Shown: one piece after another, positions 43,761-53,423 of the stretch
How positions within the stretch are numbered: the first letter of the stretch is position 1
Layout: each line of letters opens with the position of its first letter
Source of the DNA: Flavobacterium sp. 1355
Lineage (GTDB): Bacteria; Bacteroidota; Bacteroidia; Flavobacteriales; Flavobacteriaceae
Length of the DNA stretch: 64,000 nt
NCBI RefSeq assembly: GCF_017833415.1
Contig: NZ_JAFICC010000002.1
Location: 1-64,000, forward strand
Direction: 5' to 3'
Notes under the pieces: generated by a model
The model's input: only the letters and a program-made list of their open reading frames with translations
What the model was told of the DNA's origin: nothing
Database searches by the model: none
Made by a program: the position numbers and the translations under genes

Positions 43761-44765
43761 ATGAACTTAATAGGATTAGATCATATAAAAAAACATTTTA
43801 CTGTTTGTAAAATGGTATTTCTTACTTTTGCTTTACAATCATTCAACTGTCAATCACAACAAAACATGATAACACCGCCTTATTTACAAAAAGGAGATAC
43901 TGTAGCTATTTTGGCAACTGCCAGAAAAAATATAGATGATAATCTAAAACCAACCATAGAATTACTGCACAGTTGGGGACTAGAAGCTGTGGTGGGAAGT
44001 ACAATTGGTCTTGACGTAAACCAGCTTGCGGGAACTGACGAGCAGCGTGCAGCAGATTTTCAGAAACAACTTGATAATCCGAATATTAAGGCTATTTGGT
44101 GTGTGAGAGGCGGATATGGAACTGTCAGAATGATTGACTTACTGGATTTTACAAAATTTAAGCAGCATCCAAAATGGATAATTGGTTTTAGTGATGTTAC
44201 TGTTCTGCACAATCATTTAAACACAATGGGTTATAAATCTATTCATGGTGTAATGCCGGTAACTATTCCGCGGGCGACTGCTGCTGCCATTATTTCGATG
44301 AAAGCAAGTTTGTTTGGCGAACCGTTATCTTATAGTGTCGGACCTGATAAAATGAATAGATTTGGACAGGCAACCGGTGAATTGGTTGGAGGAAATTTGT
44401 CTATTTTATACAGTTTGCTTGGATCTCAATCTGCAATAGATTGTAAAGATAAAATTTTGTTTATTGAAGATTTAGATGAATACCTTTATCATATAGACCG
44501 TATGATGATGAATCTAAAAAGAAATGGATGTATCGAAAACCTGAAAGGGATTGTTGTTGGAGCAATGACAAAAATGAAAGATAATGAAGTTCCATGGGGG
44601 AAAAATGCTGTTGAAATTGTAGATGATGTAACCAAAAAATATAGCATTCCGGTAATTTTTAATTTCCCTGCAGGACATATTCAGGACAACAGGGCTTTGA
44701 TTATGGGAAGTACGGTTACAATGGATGTAAATGCATACGGAAGTACACTTACTTTTAAAAAATAA
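43761..44765 (+). CDS. LD-carboxypeptidase (peptidase family S66)
   Basis: 334 residues. Nucleophile Ser in IIGFSDVTVLHNHL, with the family Glu in LFIEDLDEYLYHIDRM and His in FPAGHIQDNRAL. Removes the terminal D-Ala from murein tetrapeptides during peptidoglycan recycling. The N-terminus is uncertain: starts at 43761, 43812 or 43866 (MITPPYLQKGD) are possible. The longer ones add a hydrophobic stretch with a Cys (QSFNCQSQ) that is only a weak signal or lipobox. Confidence 0.85.
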   Translation: MNLIGLDHIKKHFTVCKMVFLTFALQSFNCQSQQNMITPPYLQKGDTVAILATARKNIDDNLKPTIELLHSWGLEAVVGSTIGLDVNQLAGTDEQRAADFQKQLDNPNIKAIWCVRGGYGTVRMIDLLDFTKFKQHPKWIIGFSDVTVLHNHLNTMGYKSIHGVMPVTIPRATAAAIISMKASLFGEPLSYSVGPDKMNRFGQATGELVGGNLSILYSLLGSQSAIDCKDKILFIEDLDEYLYHIDRMMMNLKRNGCIENLKGIVVGAMTKMKDNEVPWGKNAVEIVDDVTKKYSIPVIFNFPAGHIQDNRALIMGSTVTMDVNAYGSTLTFKK

Positions 44766-44824
44766 TATATTCCTGAAAATTTCTTAGTCTAAGGATTTTT
44801 AAATACCACATACAGAAATCACAC

Positions 44825-44880
44825 AAAGATACAAAGTCGCAAAGTTTTATTTAATTAATTCTTTGCGACTTTGTGTCTTT
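44825..44880. repeat. Intergenic inverted repeat between the LD-carboxypeptidase and yraN
   Basis: 20-base arms AAAGATACAAAGTCGCAAAG and CTTTGCGACTTTGTGTCTTT with one mismatch around an AT-rich loop. No T run, so a mobile or mRNA-stabilising hairpin is more likely than a terminator. Confidence 0.6.
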
Positions 44881-44918
44881 GCGCGCATACAACAAACTCA
44901 TAACTCATAACTTAAAAA

Positions 44919-45278
44919 GTGGCAGAACATAACGAACTGGGGAAAAAAGGAGAAGAACTTGCCGTAGAGTTTCTTTTAAATGAAGGTTACAAAATTCTGG
45001 ATAGAAACTGGACTTTTCAGAAGGCAGAAATAGATATTATTGCTCAAAAAGAAAATATTCTGGCGGTGATTGAAGTTAAAACAAGATCGGGTTCTGATTT
45101 TGGTTTGCCACAAGATTTTGTCAAGTCAAAAAAAATTCAGTTACTAATAAAAGCAGTAAATGCCTACATAAACGATAGGGAAATAGATTTTGAAATTCGT
45201 TTTGACATCATAGCAGTACAGAAAAACGGCGAATCATTTGCAATTGAACATCTTACGGATGCTTTTTATCACTTTTAA
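44919..45278 (+). CDS. YraN / UPF0102 family endonuclease-like protein
   Basis: 119 residues starting with GTG. Restriction-endonuclease-like core: GKKGEELAVEFL, the metal Asp in RNWTFQKAEIDIIAQ and the E-x-K of LAVIEVKTRSG. The family is widespread and thought to act on branched or damaged DNA; its function is not settled. Length is normal. Confidence 0.88.
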   Translation: MAEHNELGKKGEELAVEFLLNEGYKILDRNWTFQKAEIDIIAQKENILAVIEVKTRSGSDFGLPQDFVKSKKIQLLIKAVNAYINDREIDFEIRFDIIAVQKNGESFAIEHLTDAFYHF

Positions 45279-45399
45279 CATAATTTTTTATTGTTATAAT
45301 TGTAACAAATTGTTTTTTTATTTATATTTGCAGAGATTTATAACATCGCACTGTTAACTCAAACCAACCAATTACGTTACCAAAAAAAAAGAAAAAATT

Positions 45400-46056
45400 A
45401 TGAAAACCGTTTCATCCATTGTAGAAAATTACATTAAAACAAAGCCTTTTTTATTAAATGCCTTATCACTTGGAATTATCAATTTAACATCTCTTTCCCG
45501 TAATATCATGACAGAGCTGGAAAGTGAGTTTGGAAAAGAGGTAAAACAAGGTGCAGTTGTAATGTCGCTTAAACGACTCACTGAAGAATTAGATTTTAAA
45601 CTGAATCATAAAATCAACAAAGTCATTAAGAATATTGGAGAAATTACGGTTCGTTCAGAATTAACAGATTATACTTTTGCAGCTTCAGAAACTGTTCTAA
45701 ACAAACAGGCTGATCTTATTTCTGATATTAATGTTCTGTCTGATATTTTTTATACCTCATCACGCGGTGTTAATGAAACCAATATTGTGGTGAGCAGCAG
45801 TGTTAATCATTTGGTGGAGAAACACTTTATGCGCGAAAAGTTAATTCAGAAATTGGATAATCTGGCTTCTATTACTGTAAAATTACCAAAAGAAAATATT
45901 GTTGTTCCGGGAATCTATTACTTCATTTTTCAACGTTTGGCCTGGGAAGGAATTATCATTAATGAGGTAATTTCAACTTCAAACGAGTTCACTATTCTAG
46001 TTGGCGAAGACCAGGTTGATGTTGCTTTTAAAGTGATTAAAGATTTGAAAAACTAG
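45400..46056 (+). CDS. ACT-domain-like protein of unknown function
   Basis: 218 residues. The N-terminal half is helical with a winged-helix look (LGIINLTSLSRNIMTELESE, AVVMSLKRLTEELDFKL). The C-terminal half has two stretches with the ACT beta-alpha-beta pattern (LASITVKLPKENIVVPGIYY, NEVISTSNEFTILVGEDQVD), similar to the regulatory part of aspartate kinases. It might be a small-molecule-sensing regulator. I cannot name the ligand. Followed by a strong terminator. Confidence 0.6.
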   Translation: MKTVSSIVENYIKTKPFLLNALSLGIINLTSLSRNIMTELESEFGKEVKQGAVVMSLKRLTEELDFKLNHKINKVIKNIGEITVRSELTDYTFAASETVLNKQADLISDINVLSDIFYTSSRGVNETNIVVSSSVNHLVEKHFMREKLIQKLDNLASITVKLPKENIVVPGIYYFIFQRLAWEGIIINEVISTSNEFTILVGEDQVDVAFKVIKDLKN

Positions 46057-46087
46057 GTGTAAACAACACTACAATTACTTACATATT

Positions 46088-46131
46088 TAATCCTTTTATC
46101 TTTTAAAGTCTAAAAAGATAAAAGGATTTTA
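46088..46131 (+). terminator. Terminator after the ACT-like gene
   Basis: 16-bp stem AATCCTTTTATCTTTT/AAAGATAAAAGGATT followed by TTTAAGTTTT. A second copy of CCTTTTATCTTT stands just downstream at about 46146. Confidence 0.75.
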
Positions 46132-46327
46132 AGTTTTATAAACTATCCTTTTATCTTTCTATACTATTCACAAATAAGAATATTCTCAAAAGTATATTAA
46201 AAGATATATTTTGAAGTTAAAAAAGCGTCAAAAAGACACTTACTTATAAAGAGGGACTTGCAGGGGTTTATTCTTCATTTAATAAAAAAACTAACAAAAA
46301 TTAAGAAATAAGTTTTTTTACTTATAA

Positions 46328-46357
46328 TTTGCTGAGAATAATATTTTTATATATTTG
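46328..46357 (+). promoter_or_regulatory. Promoter of the ECF sigma factor gene
   Basis: TTTG (46328-46331), 18 bases, TATATTTG (46350-46357). The ATG follows 77 bases later, preceded by AAAGGAGAC, an unusually good ribosome-binding site for this phylum. The other 190 bases of the gap 46132-46327 show nothing notable. Confidence 0.65.
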
Positions 46358-46434
46358 CTAACCAATCGAACAAATCACACCACACATTTTGATAGTCATA
46401 ATATAATTAGAATTAAAGGAGACTAATTAAATTA

Positions 46435-46998
46435 ATGTTAGAAGCGAATAACCATAGCGAAAAATTATTGGTCAGTGAACTCAAAAACGGCAACGAAAAA
46501 GCATTTCGTAGTCTCTTTGATTTGTACTATCAGGATATCTATGGATACAGTATCAGTATTTTAAAATCAAAAGAAGCAGCAGAAGAAAATGTTCAGGATG
46601 TTTTTATGAAGGTTTGGATGAACCGCGAGAACTTAAATCTGGAACAATCTTTTAAATCATATATTTTTACAATTGCCCGAAATCAGGCTTTTAATTTCTT
46701 AAACAAAGCGGCTAATGAACTGCTGCTCAAAGAAGAGATTTTTTATGAAAGCCAGAAATCCCATGAATATGGTGATTATTCAATTCGCGAGGCTGATTGT
46801 AAGAAGCTCCGCAAAGAGGCGATGAATCTTCTCCCTCCAAAGCGAAAACAAATTTTTAAAATGTCACGAAAGAAAGGCATGAGTTACGAAGAAATTAGTC
46901 AGGAACTCGGCATTTCTATAAATACCGTCAGGAACCAAATGAGCAAAGCATTAGAATCGATGCGAGTCTTTTTTCAGGTTCATGATGAAATTATCTAA
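46435..46998 (+). CDS. ECF-type RNA polymerase sigma factor (FecI-like)
   Basis: 187 residues. Sigma region 2 (about 20-90, LFDLYYQDIYGYSISILKSK ... VQDVFMKVW) and region 4 (about 125-180, LPPKRKQIFKMSRKKGMSYE and the recognition helix SINTVRNQMSKAL). Belongs to the Bacteroidota sigma-70 family that is paired with FecR anti-sigma proteins. The following FecR gene and STN-bearing SusC indicate control of the glucan locus. Confidence 0.92.
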   Translation: MLEANNHSEKLLVSELKNGNEKAFRSLFDLYYQDIYGYSISILKSKEAAEENVQDVFMKVWMNRENLNLEQSFKSYIFTIARNQAFNFLNKAANELLLKEEIFYESQKSHEYGDYSIREADCKKLRKEAMNLLPPKRKQIFKMSRKKGMSYEEISQELGISINTVRNQMSKALESMRVFFQVHDEII

Positions 46999-47023
46999 AC
47001 CACAAAAACCAAAATTAACCAAT

Positions 47024-47054
47024 TAAATCACTCCTTTCGGAGTGATTTTTTTTT
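47024..47054 (+). terminator. Terminator of the sigma factor gene
   Basis: Stem AAATCACTCC/GGAGTGATTT followed by TTTTTT. It separates the sigma gene from fecR, so the two are expressed at least partly apart. In 47055-47302 I see GTGAGGAACGAAGGATGACAAG, which resembles a common flavobacterial repeat, and no gene. Confidence 0.85.
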
Positions 47055-47302
47055 GCTTATCAGCAAGAATCTGCACAATATTCTCATCGTGAGGAACGAA
47101 GGATGACAAGCAACTGGATCCAGAAATAAAAAAACAAAAAATAAATAAAAATATTTTTAACTAATAATCTCCATAAAATCAATACTTAACAAGCGTATCA
47201 TTCTTGTAAAAATGTTAAAATTGAAAAATTTACAACGTTTGAATAGTACTCAATGCCTTTCCAACTGTATTATATAAGAACCGGACCTAAAAACAATTCG
47301 TA

Positions 47303-48484
47303 ATGAATTCAAATTCTGAAATAAAAAATCTTTTACAAAAGTTTGTTTTGAACCAATGTACACCTGAGGAAACAAATGAGGTAATTGCGTATTATAAAAA
47401 AAATAAACTTACGGAAGATTTCCCTTCGGTAGAAGATATTCAAAACCTTCTGACCGAAATGCCAAAAATGAGTCAGCAAACTGCTGATGACATTTTCTTA
47501 AACATTTTACAATCCTCCAAAGAAGAAAACACAACAATTGAAATTTCCTCAGAAAAATCGAATTTCAGAAAGTACATTTCGATTGCGGCTTCAATATTAG
47601 TTCTGTTAGGGGTTGGTTTTGTGGCTTACAAACAGAATGTTTTTAATACCCAAACTGAAAACAAATTTGATATTAAAAGCACCGATATTGTTTTGCAGTT
47701 AGAGAATGGAAATGTTCAGATTATTTCTGAAGATCATTCTGTTCAGGTAAGAGATTCTAAAGGTAATATTGTTGGAAATCAAAACGGAAACAAATTGGTT
47801 TACGAAGCGGATTCTGACACTGAAAAGATATCTTATAACACGCTTAAAATTCCGTACGGGAAAAAATTTGAGCTGCAATTGTCTGATGGTACACTTGTTC
47901 ATTTGAATGCCGGGACGACCCTAAAATATCCGGTAAGGTTTATTGCGGGAGAAAACAGACAGGTTTTTCTGGACGGAGAAGCTTTTTTTGATGTAGCCAA
48001 AGACAAAAAACATCCATTTATCGTAAATGCTGACAATTTGAATGTTCGCGTTTTAGGAACTCATTTTAATGTTTCCAATTATCCTGAAGATGCTTCGACC
48101 GATGTTGTCCTTGTTGAAGGTTCGGTCGGAATGTATAATACAGATGAGGATTTTGACATTACTAAAAACACCATCTTAAAGCCTGGCTTTAAGGGTAGTT
48201 TTCAGAAATCAAATAATCAGATTTCTACAAAGCCAGTACTTACAGATATTTATACTTCCTGGATAAATGGCGGCTTAACGTTTAGAAATATGACTTTTAA
48301 AAACATTATTACAAAATTAGAAAGACGTTATAATGTAACTATCATAAACAAAAACGAAAAACTGGCAAACGAAAAATTCAATGCAAGTTTTAAGGAAGAA
48401 TCTATAGAAAATGTGATGAGTTATTTTAATGACATTCATGGCATTAACTACACTATAAAAAACAATCAGATACTAATTAAATAA
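47303..48484 (+). CDS. FecR-family anti-sigma factor
   Basis: 393 residues. Cytoplasmic N-terminus (1-90) for sigma binding, one transmembrane helix (YISIAASILVLLGVGFVAY, about 92-110), periplasmic FecR domain (about 180-275, KIPYGKKFELQLSDGTLVHL and the GEAFFDVAKDKKHPFIV motif), and a C-terminal DUF4974-like domain (about 320-393, GLTFRNMTFKNIITKLERRY). It holds the sigma factor until SusC signals substrate. Lies 130 bases before susC. Confidence 0.92.
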   Translation: MNSNSEIKNLLQKFVLNQCTPEETNEVIAYYKKNKLTEDFPSVEDIQNLLTEMPKMSQQTADDIFLNILQSSKEENTTIEISSEKSNFRKYISIAASILVLLGVGFVAYKQNVFNTQTENKFDIKSTDIVLQLENGNVQIISEDHSVQVRDSKGNIVGNQNGNKLVYEADSDTEKISYNTLKIPYGKKFELQLSDGTLVHLNAGTTLKYPVRFIAGENRQVFLDGEAFFDVAKDKKHPFIVNADNLNVRVLGTHFNVSNYPEDASTDVVLVEGSVGMYNTDEDFDITKNTILKPGFKGSFQKSNNQISTKPVLTDIYTSWINGGLTFRNMTFKNIITKLERRYNVTIINKNEKLANEKFNASFKEESIENVMSYFNDIHGINYTIKNNQILIK

Positions 48485-48614
48485 CCACAAAAACAATGAA
48501 AAAATATGAGAATAGAAAAATACTAAAATAAAAAAATCGGAAAGAGCTGCGAACAATTTCCGATTAACTAAGTGATTGAATATAACGAATTAACTACAAT
48601 CAATTAACAAAATT

Positions 48615-51600
48615 ATGAAAAAAAAATCAAAGAATGCTGGGTTTTTATACCGAGTGTTCCAAAATGACCTAAAATTGAAACTAACTACTTTACTTATTTT
48701 GGTCGCCATGTTTACTATTAGAGGGAATACGTATGCCCAAAAGACAAAAGTAACCCTGGAATTAAACAATTCAACAATCGAAAAGGTTATTGAGACCATT
48801 GAACAAAAAACTGATTTCAGGTTTATTTATAAACTGAATGATATTGACTTAGACAGAACGATTTCTATTTCTGTAAAAGACCAGTCCATACTTGTTGTTT
48901 TAGACAAACTTTTTAAGGGAACTTCAACCGAATTTAAAATAAGAGATACTCAGATTATCCTGAAAAAACCGGAGCTTAAAACAGAGGCAATCTTATATGA
49001 AAAACAAACCGTTTCTGGTATAATTACCGATGAAAATGGTTTGCCTTTGCCTGGGGCTTCTATTATTGAAGAAGGAACAAAAAACGGAATGGTAACGGAT
49101 TTTGACGGAAAGTACAAGATTACTGTCGAAAGCAGTGCTTCTGTAATCATTGTATCTTTTGTTGGTTATAAAGAAAAAAAAGTAGTTGCCAGCCAAAAGG
49201 TTATAAACATTCAACTTATGCCTGAGGCTACCGACTTACAGGAAATTGTGGTTGTTGGTTACGGTTCTACAGTTAAAAAAGATGTGACCGGAGCCGTTTC
49301 TTCAATCGCGGCAAAGGACATGAACCAGGGAGCAATTGTAAATCCCTTGCAGTTGATTGCAGGAAAAGCAGCAGGTGTAAATATTACACAGATAGGCAGT
49401 GAACCGGGTTCGGGACCAAGTGTTCGTATTAGAGGAATTGGCTCTTTGATTGGCGGAAATGATCCATTGGTGGTAGTAGACGGAATTCAGGGAAATATGG
49501 ATTTACTAAATCAGGTACCTCCAAGTGAGATAGAAAGTATTGATGTTTTAAAAGATGCTTCTGCAACTGCTGTTTATGGTTCAAGAGGTGCACCTGGTGT
49601 AATCATTGTAACTACAAAAAAGAATAAAGCGGGTAAAACCACAATGGAATATATCGGATCAACATCATTAGATTTCATTCCTAAAAAACTGGATATGTTA
49701 GATTCTGACCAATGGTGGAAAACTGCTCAGTCCCTTGGTGTACCAGCTTCATCAAATCATGGATCAGATACAGACTGGTACGGTCTTTTGACACAAACCG
49801 GAATAACACAAACACATACGCTGGCATTTGGCGGAGGAACGGATAAATTCAACTACAGGGCTTCCTTAACGGCGATTCTGCAGGATGGTGTTGTCATTAA
49901 CTCAAATAATAAAAAATACATTGGGCGTGTTCAGGCTACACAAATGGCTCTTGATGATAAATTAAAACTAACTTTTAATTTAACTAATGGTATAATTAAT
50001 GGCAATAACACCATTGGAGATATCGGAACAGCTGCCTATATGTCTAATCTGATTACAAATGCTTATTTAATGAGACCAACAGATCCTGTTTTAAATCCTG
50101 ATGGAACTTATTTTACAGATCCTAATGTGTTTCAATATCTAAATCCTTATGCGGCGGCTCAAACAGTGACGAATGAAAGACAAGAGGATAATTTATTTGG
50201 AAGCCTGAAGGCTGATCTTGATCTGGCTAAAGGATTAACTGCCAGCTGGTTTGGAAGCTGGAGAAAAACGAATGAAATGTTTGGCTATTATCTTCCTGCT
50301 GCGTCAACAAATGCCTACGCAATTGATCAGAAAGGATACGCAAACATCAGAAACAGAAAACAAAATGAAAGACTGACGAATGCCAGCCTTAATTACAAAG
50401 GGACATTTGGCATTCACAGCATAAACGCACTGGCATTATACGAATGGCAAAATCAAACTTATCAGGGAAATTATGCACAAGTAAAAGGTTTTATCAGTGA
50501 CAAAACGACTTACAATGCACTTCAGCTTGGTGATTTGTCTAAAGTAGCTCCGGGAGATATAGAGTCTTATAAAAATGACAGAACATTAGTGTCCTTTTTA
50601 GGACGTATAAATTATTCTTTGCTTAACCGATATTTATTTACAGGAAGTTACAGACGTGACGGAGCCTCTGTATTTGGAGCAAACAACAAATGGGGTGATT
50701 TTCCTTCTGCTTCTGTAGCATGGCAAATCAATAAGGAGTCTTTTATGAACCAGAACCTCTTTAATGAACTGAAATTACGTGTAGGATATGGTGTTACAGG
50801 AAATCAGCAAGGTCTTCTTCCACAAAACTCCATTGCATTAATTGGAAACCGCGGATTAACTTATTTTGGAGGGCAGCAAATTACGAATTACGGTGCAAAA
50901 CAAAATGCTAATCCTGATTTGAAATGGGAAACCAAAAAACAAACCAACATCGGTCTTGACTTTGCACTTTTTGACAACAGATTTAGAGGAACGGTAGATG
51001 TATACGATGCAAAAACAGATGATCTATTATTAGATTATACATTATCCCAACAAGGTAATGATTACAATTACATAAAAGCCAATGTTGGAAGTATTTCAAA
51101 TAAAGGTCTGGAAATTTCTTTGGCGTATGATGTGATCAGAACAGCAAACAGTACACTTACATTAGCCGGTAATGCTTCATTTATGAAAAATGAAGTCCTA
51201 AATCTAAACGGAAGTTTTAATGGTCAGGATTTAACAACTGCTTATGTAGGATGGGGAACTGCAAATTCTTATCTGGTAAAAGGAAAACCAGTTGGTGCAT
51301 TTTATATTCTGCAATCTACAGGCGTAGATGGCAATGGAGCAGAAACCGTTTTGGATCGTGACGGAAGCGGAGGCCCAATCAACCAGAATGCTGATAGCCC
51401 GGACCGTTATTATGCAGGTTCAGCTTTGCCAACTTATACATTTGCTTTTAATCCAAGCTACAGATACAAAAACTTTGATGTTTCTATGCTATGGAGGGGT
51501 TCAGGAGGGAATAAAATTTACAATGCATTGGGCCAAAGATTGAGTATGCTGGAAAACGTTGGTAAATCTAATGTTCTGGATAGTGCAGTCGACAAAGGAA

Positions 51601-51887
51601 TTGTTACTTCTACATACGGCTCCGATGTATGGCTGGAAGATGGCTCTTTCATTAGATTAGATAATATTACAGCGGGTTATAATTTTCGTTTTACTGATAA
51701 GTATATCGATTCTATCCGCCTTTCGCTTACAGGAAATAATTTATGGCTGATTACTGATTATACAGGTATGGACCCGGAATTAAATATAAGTGGTAGTGGT
51801 AATCCTGCAGACAATTTTGGTGGTGACAGAGGAATTTATCCCCGTACCAGAAGTGTTGCATTTGGTTTAACTGTAAAATTTAAATAG
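48615..51887 (+). CDS. SusC-type TonB-dependent receptor with STN signalling domain
   Basis: 1090 residues. Long signal region (to NTYAQ, about 42), STN domain (about 48-118, TLELNNSTIEKVIETIEQKT), CarboxypepD_reg-like domain (about 127-212), TonB-box region, plug (about 222-335, IRGIGSLIGGNDPLVVVDG) and barrel. It imports oligosaccharides across the outer membrane together with SusD. The STN domain is the part that contacts FecR and is absent from the starch SusC of Bacteroides thetaiotaomicron. Substrate inferred from the amylase genes behind it. Confidence 0.92.
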   Translation: MKKKSKNAGFLYRVFQNDLKLKLTTLLILVAMFTIRGNTYAQKTKVTLELNNSTIEKVIETIEQKTDFRFIYKLNDIDLDRTISISVKDQSILVVLDKLFKGTSTEFKIRDTQIILKKPELKTEAILYEKQTVSGIITDENGLPLPGASIIEEGTKNGMVTDFDGKYKITVESSASVIIVSFVGYKEKKVVASQKVINIQLMPEATDLQEIVVVGYGSTVKKDVTGAVSSIAAKDMNQGAIVNPLQLIAGKAAGVNITQIGSEPGSGPSVRIRGIGSLIGGNDPLVVVDGIQGNMDLLNQVPPSEIESIDVLKDASATAVYGSRGAPGVIIVTTKKNKAGKTTMEYIGSTSLDFIPKKLDMLDSDQWWKTAQSLGVPASSNHGSDTDWYGLLTQTGITQTHTLAFGGGTDKFNYRASLTAILQDGVVINSNNKKYIGRVQATQMALDDKLKLTFNLTNGIINGNNTIGDIGTAAYMSNLITNAYLMRPTDPVLNPDGTYFTDPNVFQYLNPYAAAQTVTNERQEDNLFGSLKADLDLAKGLTASWFGSWRKTNEMFGYYLPAASTNAYAIDQKGYANIRNRKQNERLTNASLNYKGTFGIHSINALALYEWQNQTYQGNYAQVKGFISDKTTYNALQLGDLSKVAPGDIESYKNDRTLVSFLGRINYSLLNRYLFTGSYRRDGASVFGANNKWGDFPSASVAWQINKESFMNQNLFNELKLRVGYGVTGNQQGLLPQNSIALIGNRGLTYFGGQQITNYGAKQNANPDLKWETKKQTNIGLDFALFDNRFRGTVDVYDAKTDDLLLDYTLSQQGNDYNYIKANVGSISNKGLEISLAYDVIRTANSTLTLAGNASFMKNEVLNLNGSFNGQDLTTAYVGWGTANSYLVKGKPVGAFYILQSTGVDGNGAETVLDRDGSGGPINQNADSPDRYYAGSALPTYTFAFNPSYRYKNFDVSMLWRGSGGNKIYNALGQRLSMLENVGKSNVLDSAVDKGIVTSTYGSDVWLEDGSFIRLDNITAGYNFRFTDKYIDSIRLSLTGNNLWLITDYTGMDPELNISGSGNPADNFGGDRGIYPRTRSVAFGLTVKFK

Positions 51888-51895
51888 CTAAAGAA

Positions 51896-53410
51896 ATGAA
51901 AATTAAAAATATATTATTGGCAGGAGGTATTTGCTTCTTTGCCCTGGTTAGCTGTACTGACGTAAGTGAAACCGTATACGACCAATACCCTGCAGATGAG
52001 TTTTACGCAACTCCCGAAGGGACCAATAGCCTTCTTGCAAGTATTTATGCTCAGATTCCGGGAGAATTTAACCGGGATAATTACAATGGTGTGGGTTATG
52101 CAGGAGCAGATAATGGCTGGTATGATATGAATTGCATGTCATCTGACGAGCAGGTTATTCCGCATAGAAATGACGGAAACTGGCAACAAGATTTTGCCCG
52201 TTTGCACAAGCACGAATGGTTACCAACCGAAGGCATTATTAACAATACCTGGAACTGGTTATACAGATGTATTTTCAAAGCCAATCTGGCAATAGCATTA
52301 CTGGAAAAATCAAATGCAGACGCTTCAAAAATTGCCGAAGCAAAAGTATCTCGTGCTTTTTTCTATTATCTTTTAATTGATGATTTTGGAGATGTTCCTT
52401 TCTTTACAGACAATAATACTCCTTCAGACCAAATTCCGCAGGCAAGCCGTAAAGAGGTTTATAATTTTGTTGTAAAAGAACTAACAGAAAATGCTGAATT
52501 ACTCTCGAATACCAAAGGTGGAGAATATTACGGAAGATTCAACAAATGGGCAGCTTATACCATCTTGGCAAAAGTTTATCTTAATGCAGAGGTTTATACA
52601 GGTGAAGCAAAATGGACTGAGTGTCTGGCAGCTTGCAATAAAGTAAGCGAAGGCGGATTCTCACTTCACTCCGGAGCTGCAGATGCAGCTAACCCGCTTG
52701 GCAGTAAATATTACGAACTCTTTGGAGATGTTTCGCCTCAGGATGAAACTATTTTATCTATTTACGCCACTATCGATGTTTTATCACGTAATGTTTATGC
52801 TGTTAGAAGTCTTTATGGTGCTCATGGTATTACAGCACTTGCATATAACGGTTGGAATGGCACCATTGTTCCCAAAGAATTTTACCAAAAATACGCCGAT
52901 AATGACATTCGCAAAAAACAGTTTTTAGCAGGTCCGCAGCCGGGAGGTGTAAATTATACCTTAGATGTTCAATCTATAGACCTTCCTGGAGCAGATCCGC
53001 AAGCTGGGGTTCGTAATGTGAAATTTTATCCGGCAGGTGCAAATACTGGAGGCGGAGCTTCTAATGATTTTCCTATTTACCGATATGCTGATGTAATTTT
53101 AATGATGGCAGAGTGCAATGTTCGTTTAGGAAACCCAGGCGCTGCAAAGCCTTTTGTTGATGCTGTCAGACAACGTGCCGGTCTTAATGCTCTGGATGCA
53201 AATCCAACACTTGATGACATTTACAACGAAAGAGGTTTTGAATTAAACTGGGAAGGGCATAGAAGACAGGACATGATTCGTTTCAATAAATTTTTATTAG
53301 CTAACGAATTCAGACCTGAGTCTCCTGCTTTTAGAAAATTGTTTCCAATTCCGACATCTGCATTAAATGCTAACAAATCGCTAAAACAAAATCCGGGGTA
53401 CCCTCAATAA
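51896..53410 (+). CDS. SusD-type glycan-binding lipoprotein
   Basis: 504 residues. Lipoprotein signal with lipobox LVSC (Cys at 20). RagB/SusD fold with the TPR-like helices (AEAKVSRAFFYYLLIDDFGD) and the typical C-terminus (DDIYNERGFELNWEGHRRQD, LFPIPTSALNANKSLKQNPG). Sits as a lid on SusC. 8 bases after susC. Confidence 0.93.
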   Translation: MKIKNILLAGGICFFALVSCTDVSETVYDQYPADEFYATPEGTNSLLASIYAQIPGEFNRDNYNGVGYAGADNGWYDMNCMSSDEQVIPHRNDGNWQQDFARLHKHEWLPTEGIINNTWNWLYRCIFKANLAIALLEKSNADASKIAEAKVSRAFFYYLLIDDFGDVPFFTDNNTPSDQIPQASRKEVYNFVVKELTENAELLSNTKGGEYYGRFNKWAAYTILAKVYLNAEVYTGEAKWTECLAACNKVSEGGFSLHSGAADAANPLGSKYYELFGDVSPQDETILSIYATIDVLSRNVYAVRSLYGAHGITALAYNGWNGTIVPKEFYQKYADNDIRKKQFLAGPQPGGVNYTLDVQSIDLPGADPQAGVRNVKFYPAGANTGGGASNDFPIYRYADVILMMAECNVRLGNPGAAKPFVDAVRQRAGLNALDANPTLDDIYNERGFELNWEGHRRQDMIRFNKFLLANEFRPESPAFRKLFPIPTSALNANKSLKQNPGYPQ

Positions 53411-53423
53411 AAAACAAACTATC

